Program-made: the position numbers and the translations under genes
Notes under the pieces: generated by a model
The model's database searches: none
Told to the model about the DNA's origin: nothing
Seen by the model: only the letters and a program-made list of their open reading frames with translations
Shown: positions 8,346-16,674 of the stretch, one piece after another
Numbering within the stretch: position 1 is the first letter of the stretch
Layout of the letters: every line of letters starts with the position of its first letter
NCBI GenBank assembly: GCA_025353725.1
Contig: JANXOF010000040.1
Location: 18,840-82,839 of the forward strand
Direction of reading: 5' to 3'
DNA length: 64,000 nt
Source of the DNA: Polyangiaceae bacterium
GTDB lineage: Bacteria > Myxococcota_A > Polyangia > Polyangiales > Polyangiaceae

Positions 8346-9616
8346 GGTGTCACGTCCGTACCACTCCGCCCGGGCGCAATCATCCGTCGCGCGAGAAGCG
8401 CGTTGGCAAGCAGAAATGAAGCCCCATCGGCCGCCGCCGAGGCGTCACCGTCGACTGCAAAAACACCGGGGCGAGCGCCTTTTGCGATTCGGCCGAGAGA
8501 GCGAATTCCGAGCGCGCGCGCACCGTTCCACGTGGCCATCTTTAGGAGCTCCCACGCGGGCACACTAGGAAACCGGTCGCCCAAGGCCTTCGCCTCGCCG
8601 AGTACGTCGAGAGACGCGTTTGACGCGAGCGAATCTGTCCCGAGAGCGGGTTCGATGCCGGCGGCACGCATCGCGAGAAGCGGCGGAAGCTTCATCTCGA
8701 TATGAAGATTCGACCGCGGGCACAGCACGACGGAGGCGCCTGACTCGGCGACCCGCGCAAGTTCGTCCGCGCGTGCCTCGACAAGATGCACGAGAAGTAC
8801 GTGGCTCGATAGAACCCCGAGCGAAGTCGCGTAATCGAACAAGGGCCGCATCGGCCACACGGGCGACTGCCTCGCGCGGGCGAGGAGCCATGCCGGGACA
8901 GGACCGTCACCGTGCTCAATCGCGCGACGTTCACCCACGTGTTCCGCGAGGTGCAAGCTCGTTCGACACGAGGTCTCGCGCGCGCGACCGACGAGCGCGC
9001 GGACCGCGTCGGGGTGGGTCGTGTAGAGCGTATGAGGCGCGGGCGCGTAGGCGAGATCGCGCGACGGCCATGAAGGCCACCGTGCCGCGACCTCCGCTGG
9101 GAGCCCAGAGACACGACGCATCACCAAAGCTCGGTCTTGCCCGAAGACTTCGTGAAAAATGCACCCTGCGAACCCTCGACGCGCGAGCGCACCGACCGCG
9201 GCCAGCGAGTTCGTCACCTCGCCGACGGCCATCGTGCCCGCGCGCACAAGCTCGTCGACCGCGGCGTCGATAGCCGCACCGTCCTCTTCAGGGGCAACCT
9301 CGGGTCGCTGCGTGACGAGCGAATCGACCCAGCCGACGAACCCGCGTCCGCCAGGGACCTTGCCACGCATCGCGGAAAGCTCGAGATGCGTATGCGCGTT
9401 GACGAGCCCAGGAAAGACAAGGCCGCGTATACGCTGCACCTCGACGCCCGAGCTCCCGTGCTTCGCAAGCATGTCCGACGCCGAGCCAACATCCACGACC
9501 GTCCCCTCGGAGTCTCCATGATCGCGCCCGGCAACGACCACCGCGCCATCGGCAATGGGCGGTGTGTCACCAGGAAGCACGTGATCCGCGTGGAAGATGC
9601 GAACGCGAACCGTCAT
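8342..9616 (-). CDS. mqnX: Amidohydrolase, probable aminodeoxyfutalosine deaminase
   Basis: A 424-residue member of the amidohydrolase superfamily. Metal-binding HxH is in VNAHTHLELS (His75, His77). Further ligands are expected in SLHLAEHVGE and VLLVHLVEA, and the catalytic Asp in LGTDSLASN. Within a futalosine operon the expected reaction is deamination of 6-amino-6-deoxyfutalosine to futalosine; the exact substrate is inferred from context. I chose ATG 9616 (MTVRVRIFHADH) over the upstream in-frame start at 9661, because the longer form would overlap mqnC and add an unconserved lead. The gene follows mqnAC by 23 bases and overlaps the prenyltransferase gene by four. Confidence 0.82.
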   Translation of the reverse strand: MTVRVRIFHADHVLPGDTPPIADGAVVVAGRDHGDSEGTVVDVGSASDMLAKHGSSGVEVQRIRGLVFPGLVNAHTHLELSAMRGKVPGGRGFVGWVDSLVTQRPEVAPEEDGAAIDAAVDELVRAGTMAVGEVTNSLAAVGALARRGFAGCIFHEVFGQDRALVMRRVSGLPAEVAARWPSWPSRDLAYAPAPHTLYTTHPDAVRALVGRARETSCRTSLHLAEHVGERRAIEHGDGPVPAWLLARARQSPVWPMRPLFDYATSLGVLSSHVLLVHLVEARADELARVAESGASVVLCPRSNLHIEMKLPPLLAMRAAGIEPALGTDSLASNASLDVLGEAKALGDRFPSVPAWELLKMATWNGARALGIRSLGRIAKGARPGVFAVDGDASAAADGASFLLANALLARRMIAPGRSGTDVTP

Positions 9617-9639
9617 GAGAGCCTTGCCACGCGCGCCTT

Positions 9640-11514
9640 CTACTTTGGCTCGCTCAGCCACTCGTAACGAACGTTTCGGCGCACCGACCGAAAACCCGTC
9701 GCGCGAATACGTTCTTCGATTTTTTCGGCATTGATACCGAACGTTGTCCCTGCGCTAGAAACGACATTCTCCTCGAACATCACACTTCCAAAATCGTCGG
9801 CGCCGAATCGCAGCGCCACCTGTCCGACGCCAGGTCCTTGGGTGACCCACGACGCACCGACGTGGGCTACGTTATCGAGCATGAGGCGCGCGACGGCTTG
9901 GGTACGCAGATAGAGGTGTGTACCGTTCTCGCCAGGCGCGAGGTGCGTGCCTTTTTCAAACTGGTAGTCCCAACAGAAAAAGGCGGTGAAACCGCTAGTT
10001 TCGTCCTGCAAATCACGAATTTTCAGGAGGTGCTGAATCCGCTCTTCGAGCGTATCGACCGTGCCGTACATCATCGTCGCGCTCGAGCGTAAGCCCATCG
10101 CATGGGCCACGCGCATGACGCCGAGCCACTCTTCGCTCGTGCACTTCGCCTTCGCAATCTTTCTACGAACGCGGTCCACGAGGATCTCCGCGCCGCCGCC
10201 GGGCACGGAGTCGAGTCCGGCTTCGTGGAGCCGCTCGAGCACGCGCTTGACGCTCAACTTTTCGAGGCGCGCCAGGTGAAGGATCTCCTCGGGCGAGAGC
10301 GCATGAAGGCCCAGGCCGTACTCTTTCTTCATCCACCGGAAGAGGTCCTCGTACCATTCGATTCGAAGATCCGGATTCAGCCCGCCTTGAAGCAAGATTT
10401 GCACGCCGCCAGCGTCGACGACCTCTTGCAGCTTTTGGCCTAATACCTCACGCGAAAGCACGTACCCCTCGGCATGACCGACGGGCCGATAGAAGGCGCA
10501 AAAACGGCAGCTCGTGGTGCATACGTTGGTATAGTTGACGTTGCGATCCACGATGTAGGTCACGACGCCGTCGGGGTGCTTCCGCCGGCGCACCGCATCG
10601 GCGGCGAGACCTAGCTCGAAAAAGGTTCCTTCTCGCAAGAGCCGCTGACCGTCAGCGGCCGAGAGTCGCTCGCCGTCGGCCGCCCGAGAAAGCACGGTAT
10701 CAAGGGAAGGGCGTGGCCTTGCGAGCTTCGGTTCGTCGACGTCCACCGAAGCTCTGGCAAGAAGTCCAAGCCTCGCGCCCTCGTCCCAAAATCGCACGAG
10801 ACCGCGCAGCTCTTCGTCGCCGAGATCGTAGCGAATCGACTGCGTGAGATACGAAATGAGCGAAGCCTCCGCCAGCCCGGTGCGCGCCGCGTGCTCCGAC
10901 GCGATGGCCGAGACCCGCGCGATTCCCTTCTGCTTGGCGACACGGAAAATGTCTTCCTGCTCTGTGCTCAACGCCCCTGGGCGGGCAAACCACGCCGCAA
11001 AGACGAACGGCAAACCAGTCCACTCCAACCAGTCCTCCGCAAGGTCGAGGCGGTGGTCGAAACGCGACTCGACGTTGAGCGCCGCGTCGCCTATTACGAG
11101 CGCTCCCGTGGAGCCCTTGACGGCGGCAACCGCTTCCGCAGGCTCCGCCCCAAAGAGATGCGGCGCGAGCTTCCGGCGCGACAGAAGCAGGCGCGCGAGC
11201 ACTACGCTTGTCCTCGACGAAAGGTCGAGCGCAATCGAGTCGAGTTCGTGGAGCGGGCGTTCCGACACGATGGCCACACTGCGAACTTTTCCGCGCGCAC
11301 CAATGGCCACGTTTCGGACAAGCCTAAGGTTACCCAACGTCGCCGCGGCAGCCACGGGCAAAAGGCCGATGTCAGCCTCGTTTTCAGCGAGCGCGCGCGC
11401 GAGCTCACTCGGACGCGCAAGTTCGAGCGCGATGCGCGGGTCGTCTTTCAGTGACTCCCACAGGGGTCGTGCGTTCAGATACGCGACGCCGAGCGTTCGA
11501 AGCTTTTCACTCAT
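9640..11514 (-). CDS. mqnAC: MqnA-MqnC fusion: chorismate dehydratase + dehypoxanthine futalosine cyclase
   Basis: One 624-residue protein joins two pathway steps. Residues about 1-270 are an MqnA-like periplasmic-binding fold (VAYLNARPLWESL, DIGLLPVAAAATLG, WLEWTGLPFVFAAWF), which converts chorismate to 3-enolpyruvylbenzoate. Residues about 285-624 are an MqnC radical-SAM enzyme: the cluster motif CTTSCRFC (Cys332, Cys336, Cys339), LLQGGLNPDL, ALSPEEI, and the end QVALRFGADDFGS, for closing dehypoxanthine futalosine. These enzymes act at opposite ends of the early pathway and are usually separate proteins. The frame is continuous, with no internal stop or start signal at the junction near DEPKLARPRPSLDTVL. 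The ATG overlaps the mqnE stop by four bases. Confidence 0.93.
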   Translation of the reverse strand: MSEKLRTLGVAYLNARPLWESLKDDPRIALELARPSELARALAENEADIGLLPVAAAATLGNLRLVRNVAIGARGKVRSVAIVSERPLHELDSIALDLSSRTSVVLARLLLSRRKLAPHLFGAEPAEAVAAVKGSTGALVIGDAALNVESRFDHRLDLAEDWLEWTGLPFVFAAWFARPGALSTEQEDIFRVAKQKGIARVSAIASEHAARTGLAEASLISYLTQSIRYDLGDEELRGLVRFWDEGARLGLLARASVDVDEPKLARPRPSLDTVLSRAADGERLSAADGQRLLREGTFFELGLAADAVRRRKHPDGVVTYIVDRNVNYTNVCTTSCRFCAFYRPVGHAEGYVLSREVLGQKLQEVVDAGGVQILLQGGLNPDLRIEWYEDLFRWMKKEYGLGLHALSPEEILHLARLEKLSVKRVLERLHEAGLDSVPGGGAEILVDRVRRKIAKAKCTSEEWLGVMRVAHAMGLRSSATMMYGTVDTLEERIQHLLKIRDLQDETSGFTAFFCWDYQFEKGTHLAPGENGTHLYLRTQAVARLMLDNVAHVGASWVTQGPGVGQVALRFGADDFGSVMFEENVVSSAGTTFGINAEKIEERIRATGFRSVRRNVRYEWLSEPK

Positions 11515-12731
11515 GACGTCACCTCGTCGGCGTGCGCCACGAGAGGCGAAGGCGGTACCTGAAACATTGGGAGCTTCGGGCGTGCGCGCTCGCGGTCGCG
11601 AGGCTTGAGCGCGGCTTCGGGCACCGCCGCACGCGGCAGCTCCCGCACGACGTTGTAGAGCGTGTCGCGCTCCACGGGGATGCGCCCGGCTTCACGAATA
11701 AGTCGAACGAGCTCCTCGTAACCGAGGGCGCCTGGCGAAAGCGTTCCCGCCGCCTTGTAAATGGTCTCGTGAACGATCGTGCCGTCGATGTCGTCGGCAC
11801 CGAAACGAAGGGCTATCTGCGCTACGTCCGGAGTAAGACTTACCCAATAAGCTTTGATATGGTCGACATTGTCGAGCAGCAAGCGACTTACGGCGATGGT
11901 GCGTAAATCGTCTACTGCCGTCGGGGCGGGCATGTTCTTCATCCCATTACCGTCAGGATGAAACGCAAGTGGGATAAAGGCTTGGAGTCCTTTGGTTTCG
12001 TCCTGCAACGCGCGCAAGCGAAGGATGTGGTCTACGCGATGGGCGAACGTCTCGATATGTCCGTAGAGCATGGTGGCATTCGTCCGCATCCCCATCCGGT
12101 GCGCGACGCGGTGCACTTCGAGGTATTCCGCAGCCGTTGCTTTGTCGTGACTTATCTTGCTCCGAACGCCCTCGTCGAATATCTCCGCGCCGCCTCCCGG
12201 TAGGCTCTCGAGCCCGGCCGCCCGCAGCCTCTCGAGAACGACGGCGTACGACAGTCCGTAGTGCCGCGCGAAGAAGTGAATCTCGACCGCTGTAAAGCAC
12301 TTAAGATGCACGTTCGGGTCAATGCGTTTAAACCCGCGCAGGAGCTCTTCGTAATATGAAAACGGGAGCCCCGGATGCAACCCGTTGACGACATGCACTT
12401 CCGTGGGCGGACCTCCGGGATCGTCCATCCGCTTTTCCAATTCGTGCCAGGCCTCTTCGAGCTTCATCGTGTGGGCGCCGGGCATGTGCTCTTCGAGCTT
12501 CGCGAACGAACAAAAAAGGCACGACGCGACGCACACATTCGTCACCTCGATACGCATATTCTTATTGAAGAAGGTGCGGTCGCCGTGGCGGGTTTCGCGC
12601 ACCTCGTTCGCGAGCTGACCCACGGAGAGCAGGTCAGGCTCCATGAAAAGCGCCATGCCGTCGTCGAACGTCAACCGTTCGAAGCTCTCGACCTTGGCTC
12701 GGATCAAAGCAAGCTTGGGAGACTCAGACAC
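11511..12731 (-). CDS. mqnE: Aminodeoxyfutalosine synthase (radical SAM)
   Basis: A radical-SAM enzyme that joins 3-enolpyruvylbenzoate to SAM-derived adenosine to give aminodeoxyfutalosine. The cluster motif CVASCLFC places Cys67, Cys71 and Cys74; VNGLHPGLPFSYYE and GGGAEIFDEGVR are family motifs. The C-terminal half (QIALRFGADDIDGTIVHE, LVRLIREAGRIPVERD) matches the end of MqnC-type proteins. I chose GTG 12731, which overlaps the upstream stop in GTGTCTGA, instead of the frame opening at 12782, whose extra 17 residues overlap the upstream gene and look unconserved. That gives 406 residues. The mqnA-mqnC fusion follows with an ATGA overlap. Confidence 0.92.
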   Translation of the reverse strand: MSESPKLALIRAKVESFERLTFDDGMALFMEPDLLSVGQLANEVRETRHGDRTFFNKNMRIEVTNVCVASCLFCSFAKLEEHMPGAHTMKLEEAWHELEKRMDDPGGPPTEVHVVNGLHPGLPFSYYEELLRGFKRIDPNVHLKCFTAVEIHFFARHYGLSYAVVLERLRAAGLESLPGGGAEIFDEGVRSKISHDKATAAEYLEVHRVAHRMGMRTNATMLYGHIETFAHRVDHILRLRALQDETKGLQAFIPLAFHPDGNGMKNMPAPTAVDDLRTIAVSRLLLDNVDHIKAYWVSLTPDVAQIALRFGADDIDGTIVHETIYKAAGTLSPGALGYEELVRLIREAGRIPVERDTLYNVVRELPRAAVPEAALKPRDRERARPKLPMFQVPPSPLVAHADEVTS

Positions 12732-13329
12732 CGGCCACCTCTTCTTTGGATTCCGTGATTCGCTCACGCACGGACTCGACACTTTCGTTCGCTTCGACGA
12801 ATTCGGCCACGCGGCCAGCGTGAGTAATGAGCGCGCGAATTTCCTGCTTTTTCACGGTTCGCAGCTCGACCAACCCTTGGCCCTTGAGCTTTAGCTTTTC
12901 ACCGTCGAGGATGACCAAGCCGCTCTTGCGCTGAATCGGCCCGCGCAGCTCGCTCGCCCCGAACCCGAGCGCAACTTGCGCGAGCTCCATGCCACACGCC
13001 GACCAGTCGACCCCGATCCGCGCTCCCGTTCGCGCGGCGACGCGCGCCGTCGCCACTGCGCGTAAAAAATCGAGGTCCGAGGTTTCCGCGAGCATGGCGA
13101 CCCAGTGAACGGACGTCTCCTTTAGGCGTGGCTCGCGCTCGTGGACACGAACGACGTTCCCAACGTCCTCCCCGCGGAGCAGATCGGCCAGTGCGCCAAG
13201 CACGAGGAAGTCGGCAGACTCCCAAGATGGTGCTGCAAGGCGTACCGCCTCGACGTCACCGAGCCTTCGTGCCGCGAGAACGGCCGCAAGCCCCGCGCGG
13301 CTAATCGCTTCCTCGACGAATCTGCTCAC
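12724..13329 (-). CDS. Unknown protein resembling the C-terminal half of MqnC/MqnE, no radical-SAM motif
   Basis: A 201-residue soluble protein between the ubiX-like gene and mqnE, coupled to both (ATGA upstream, an eight-base overlap downstream). Its residues about 80-175 resemble the C-terminal part of the two neighbouring radical-SAM enzymes: WSACGMELAQVALGFGASEL compares with AYWVSLTPDVAQIALRFGAD, and EIRALITHAGRVAEF with ELVRLIREAGRIPVE. There is no CxxxCxxC, so it cannot hold the SAM cluster. The N-terminal part (AGLAAVLAARRLGDVEAVRL) matches nothing I know. Its place in a strictly overlapping operon argues for a role in menaquinone synthesis, perhaps as a non-catalytic partner or scaffold; that is inference. 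Confidence 0.72.
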   Translation of the reverse strand: MSRFVEEAISRAGLAAVLAARRLGDVEAVRLAAPSWESADFLVLGALADLLRGEDVGNVVRVHEREPRLKETSVHWVAMLAETSDLDFLRAVATARVAARTGARIGVDWSACGMELAQVALGFGASELRGPIQRKSGLVILDGEKLKLKGQGLVELRTVKKQEIRALITHAGRVAEFVEANESVESVRERITESKEEVAGV

Positions 13330-13943
13330 GGGGTCTCTCTTTCGGTGTCGGTGACGTCTTTATCACCCCAACGTTTCAGGATGCTGTGACTGAGACCGAG
13401 CTGGTCGAGCGTGCGTCCGACGACGGTGTCAATCGCCTGCGCGAGGGTCTTTGTCTTCCCGTAAAAAGACGGCATCGCGGGCTGGATCACTACGCCGGCT
13501 CGGGCGAGCGCCGTGAGATTTTCGAGATGAATAATACTGAGAGGCATTTCACGAGGAACGACAACGAGCGTGCGTCGCTCCTTGATCATCACGTCGGCAG
13601 CGCGTGTCAGGAGCGTGTCGGAGATTCCGTGCGCAATACGCGCCACGGTGCTCATGGAGCAAGGCACGATGACCATGGCATTCCAACCAGCGCTCCCGCT
13701 CGCGAACGGCGCCGTGTAATCTCGCATTCCCCACATCGGGAACCGCCCGCGGAGGGCATCGCGAACGTCACCGCCGCACTCGAGCGCCCATACCTCCGGT
13801 GCCGTCGAGGAGAGGCATACGGCAACTTCGATGTCGCCGTGCGACTCTACGCGACTCTCTAGGACTTCAAGAAGGCGCTTCGCGTAGGGAGCGCCGCTGG
13901 CGCCGGTTATCCCGACGACGATCTTCCGCGGGGCGGGGTTCAC
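13326..13943 (-). CDS. ubiX: UbiX-like flavin prenyltransferase
   Basis: About 205 residues of the UbiX/Pad flavoprotein family, which prenylates FMN to make the cofactor of UbiD decarboxylases. Family motifs are VVGITGASGAPYAKRLLEVL at the N-terminus, the central VIVPCSMSTVARIAHG, and LVVVPREMPLSIIHLENL. In futalosine operons a UbiX/UbiD pair is thought to remove the ring carboxylate before methylation; no ubiD-like gene is present here and it must lie elsewhere. GTG 13943 overlaps the menG stop as GTGA, and was preferred to the upstream start at 13961, which would extend into menG. Confidence 0.9.
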   Translation of the reverse strand: MNPAPRKIVVGITGASGAPYAKRLLEVLESRVESHGDIEVAVCLSSTAPEVWALECGGDVRDALRGRFPMWGMRDYTAPFASGSAGWNAMVIVPCSMSTVARIAHGISDTLLTRAADVMIKERRTLVVVPREMPLSIIHLENLTALARAGVVIQPAMPSFYGKTKTLAQAIDTVVGRTLDQLGLSHSILKRWGDKDVTDTERETP

Positions 13944-14677
13944 GGTCGTGCCTCGCCACAAACGATCGAGGCAACCCCCAACGTAAGATCCGTAGCGCGG
14001 ACAGCCTCAAAGCCCTCTTGGCGAAGAATCGCTTCGTATTGCGCGCGCGTCACGAACCCCGCCATGCTTTCCGCAAGGTACGCATAGGCGTCGCGGTCGC
14101 GCGCGACGACGGCGCCGATGACGGGCAACGCATTTCGTAGCGCGGCGGCGTGGAGCGCCCTCGTGCGAAAAAGCTTCGGGGCGAACAGTTCAAGCGTCAC
14201 GAATTTACCGCCGGGGCGCAGCACGCGGCGAACCTCACGCACTCCCCGCCGAAGATCGGCAAGATTTCGCATTCCGAAGCCGCAGATCACTGCGCCGAAC
14301 GCCCCTTGCTCAAACGGAAGCGCGAGGGCATCACCGACCACGCGCTCGGTGTTTGCCACTTTGCGTTTCCCCAGTTCGAGCATTTTCGCCGAGAAATCGC
14401 ACGCAACGACGCGCTCGCCGGGAAACGCGCTCTCCAACATCCTCGAAAGATCGAGGGTCCCCGCGCAAAGGTCGAGAAGGGGTCCGACCGAACCTCCCTT
14501 GCCACTGAGGCGGTCGATGGCCTTCGCGCGCCAACGCTTGTCGATCCCAAACGACATCAGCTTGTTGAGAAAATCGTAGGTAGGAGCGATGCGATCGAAC
14601 ATGGCACGGTTCGCGGTCGCATGCTCCGGAGCGTCCTTGCGAGCCTCGAGGTTCGCGACAGGCTTGATGTGCGCCAT
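13940..14677 (-). CDS. menG: Demethylmenaquinone methyltransferase (UbiE/MenG family)
   Basis: A 245-residue SAM-dependent C-methyltransferase that performs the last step of menaquinone synthesis. Visible are the UbiE N-terminal motif MFDRIAPTYDFLN (residues 26-38), SAM motif I LLDLCAGTLDLS (about 67-78), CDFSAKMLELG, and FGMRNLADLRRGVREVRRVLRPGG. The usual TGTGD is CAGTLD here, a mild deviation in the SAM-binding loop. ATG 14677 (MAHIKPVANLEARK) is supported by an AGTAGGAA ribosome-binding site and lies about 35 bases below a good promoter; the longer frame from 14779 would include the promoter. It is the first gene of the seven-gene menaquinone operon. Confidence 0.92.
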   Translation of the reverse strand: MAHIKPVANLEARKDAPEHATANRAMFDRIAPTYDFLNKLMSFGIDKRWRAKAIDRLSGKGGSVGPLLDLCAGTLDLSRMLESAFPGERVVACDFSAKMLELGKRKVANTERVVGDALALPFEQGAFGAVICGFGMRNLADLRRGVREVRRVLRPGGKFVTLELFAPKLFRTRALHAAALRNALPVIGAVVARDRDAYAYLAESMAGFVTRAQYEAILRQEGFEAVRATDLTLGVASIVCGEARP

Positions 14678-14717
14678 TGTTCCTACTTCCCTCGCACGTC
14701 CATAAACTTTTATCGGG

Positions 14718-14745
14718 TGTATAGACTCCCCCTCGCGGAGGTCAA
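14718..14745 (-). promoter_or_regulatory. Sigma70-type promoter of the menaquinone operon
   Basis: Read on the minus strand: TTGACC (14745-14740), a 16-base spacer, then TATACA (14723-14718). The -35 box matches consensus in five of six positions, the -10 in four. The predicted start near 14711 gives a leader of about 35 bases to the menG ATG. No other strong promoter was seen within the operon. Confidence 0.6.
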
Positions 14746-14815
14746 GGATCGGCCGTTGCGTGGCGCACGAACGCCGCATGGCGAAACTCGCCGTAATCGC
14801 GCTCTACTACGCCCG

Positions 14816-15346
14816 ATGAAGCCCGGTGACCATCGCGAGTTCTTCCGCCTTGCCGCTCCTGAGGGTCGCTCGCGGGAAAGCACCATTCGACTGGACGGCG
14901 AAGGTCGGTTCTTTCACGACGGAGAACCAGTGGAGCACCCGAAGTTGCGAGACGCCATGCACACGTGGATCGGGCGCCACCCGGACGACGGACGGTACAT
15001 TCTTACGAACGGATACGACTGGTGCTACTTCGCGGTGGACGACGTTCCGTACTTCGTCCGAAGCCTGCGCGACGAAAACGGTGATGCCACGCTCGTGCTA
15101 AGCGACGGCACGGAAGAGGTGCTCGACCCCCCGTCCGTGACTGCGAATGCCCGGGGCGAACTCTACACGACCGTGAAGGCCTTTCAGGCCGGCGCCGAGA
15201 ACCGTCCGTTTGCGGCCAAGTTCTCACGGTTTGCTCAGGGTCAGTTAGGGCCGTTTTTAGAGTCGACATCCGAGCCGGGAGCGGAGCTCGACCGCGAAAC
15301 CGTATCGCTTGTCACGAAACGCGGGCGTACCAAGCTCGCGATTTAA
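14816..15346 (+). CDS. DUF1285-like protein
   Basis: A 176-residue soluble protein. The stretch IRLDGEGRFFHDGEPVEH followed by LRDAMHTWIGRHPDDGRYIL and VDDVPYFVRSL matches the pattern I know as DUF1285 (short beta-rich proteins beginning with an IxxDGxWxxxGxPI-type segment). No enzymatic function is established and no catalytic motif is seen. It is divergent from menG and followed after 18 bases by the serA-like gene, so those two are probably co-transcribed. The ATG at 14816 begins just beyond the menG promoter region; the frame is open far upstream, but that part is antisense to menG. Confidence 0.72.
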   Translation: MKPGDHREFFRLAAPEGRSRESTIRLDGEGRFFHDGEPVEHPKLRDAMHTWIGRHPDDGRYILTNGYDWCYFAVDDVPYFVRSLRDENGDATLVLSDGTEEVLDPPSVTANARGELYTTVKAFQAGAENRPFAAKFSRFAQGQLGPFLESTSEPGAELDRETVSLVTKRGRTKLAI

Positions 15347-15364
15347 GGTAGCCTTTGTCGACTT

Positions 15365-16591
15365 ATGCGTCTTCTCATTGCCGACAAGCTTCATCCCCGC
15401 GCGGTCGAAGAGCTTCGAGCACTTCCGGTCGACGTCATGTACGAGCCCGAGCTCACCAAAGACACGCTGGAAGGAAGGCTTCCAGGGGCCGGCATCCTCG
15501 TCGTTCGGTCGAAAGAGGTCACCCGAAAGGCCATCGAGAGTGCCGTTCACCTCAACCTCATCGTTCGCGCTGGCGCTGAGACCTCGGCTATCGACGTCAA
15601 AGCCGCGAGCGCCCGGGGAATTTACGTCGCCAACTGCCCCGGCAAAAATTCGTCCGCCGTAGCTGAGCTTGTTTTCGGCCTCCTGATCGCCATTGACCGA
15701 CGGATCCCAGACGCCGTCGCGTCCCTTCGGGCCGGACGTTGGGAGCGCACGGAGTTCGCCAACGCCGAGGGGCTCGTCGGAAAAACGATCGGAATCGCAG
15801 GGGTCGGTGCCATCGGTCGCGACATCGCGCAGCGCTCCAAAGCGTTCGGTCTCCATCCCCTTGGCTGGAGCCGGAGCCTCAGCCCTGCCCGCGCCGCAGA
15901 ACTAGGGATCGGATACGCCTCTTCACTCGAAGACCTGGCTGCACGTTCGGACATTCTTACCGTCCACTTGTCGCTCAACGAGCGGACGAGGGGGATCGTC
16001 AACGGCCGCATTTTTGCGGCGATGCCAAAGCGAGGCATCTTTCTCAACTGCGCGCGTCCGGACCTCGTGGACTACACCGCGATGCAAGAGGCGGTCGCCA
16101 AACGCGGTCTCCGTGTCGGCGTCGATGTCATTCCTAACGAGCCGCGCGGGAAGCGAGAGGTTTCGCCGGAGCTGTTCAACGCGTCTCCCGCGAGCTCGAC
16201 CGGCGGGTTCCTGTACGCCACGCCCCACATTGCTGCCTCCACGGATCAAGCTCAGCTCGCGATTGCGTCAGAGACTGTGCGCATCATACGGTCGTTCCTT
16301 CTCGAAGGCGAGGTCCCGAACGTCGTCAACGTCATGAACGTGTCGACCGCGCGCTTCCAAATGGTGATTCGAATGCTCGACAAGGTCGGCACCTTCGCCA
16401 ACGTGCTGGCTGTACTCAAACGCCACGGCATCAACGTCGAAGAGGTCACGAATACCATCTTCGAGGGTGGCGGTGCTTCGTGCGCGAAGCTCCGCGTCGT
16501 TTCGCGACCGAGCGAGGGTTGCATGGCAGAGATTCGCGCCTTCGAAGAAGTTCTTCACGTCGACATCGTCACGCTGCCAAATCTCGCGTGA
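15365..16591 (+). CDS. serA: D-3-phosphoglycerate dehydrogenase-like enzyme
   Basis: A 408-residue D-2-hydroxyacid dehydrogenase with a C-terminal ACT-like part, the layout of phosphoglycerate dehydrogenases that start serine synthesis. The NAD-binding loop GIAGVGAIG is at 143-151, substrate Arg in FLNCARPDLVD, acidic segment DVIPNEPRG, and the catalytic His in TPHIAASTDQAQ. The C-terminal 80 residues (VLAVLKRHGINVEEV) look like an ACT regulatory domain for serine feedback. The CARPDLVD loop departs from the usual ARGG(L/F)VD. The function is probable from length and domain order; a related hydroxyacid substrate cannot be excluded. Confidence 0.85.
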   Translation: MRLLIADKLHPRAVEELRALPVDVMYEPELTKDTLEGRLPGAGILVVRSKEVTRKAIESAVHLNLIVRAGAETSAIDVKAASARGIYVANCPGKNSSAVAELVFGLLIAIDRRIPDAVASLRAGRWERTEFANAEGLVGKTIGIAGVGAIGRDIAQRSKAFGLHPLGWSRSLSPARAAELGIGYASSLEDLAARSDILTVHLSLNERTRGIVNGRIFAAMPKRGIFLNCARPDLVDYTAMQEAVAKRGLRVGVDVIPNEPRGKREVSPELFNASPASSTGGFLYATPHIAASTDQAQLAIASETVRIIRSFLLEGEVPNVVNVMNVSTARFQMVIRMLDKVGTFANVLAVLKRHGINVEEVTNTIFEGGGASCAKLRVVSRPSEGCMAEIRAFEEVLHVDIVTLPNLA

Positions 16592-16674
16592 TTGCTCGTT
16601 CGCGTCGAACGGGGTTGGCAAACTTCTCGATGACCACACCTTAGAGCGAACGCTCTTGTGGTATGTGCGCCTCG

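Noticed and set aside
9617..9661. Longer start for the deaminase gene
   Set aside because: It would overlap mqnC and adds a lead without family similarity; the ATG at 9616 starts the conserved protein.
14150..15346. Long plus-strand frame of 398 codons
   Set aside because: Its first 220 codons are antisense to menG, and only the part from 14816 has family features. I annotated that part as the DUF1285-like gene.
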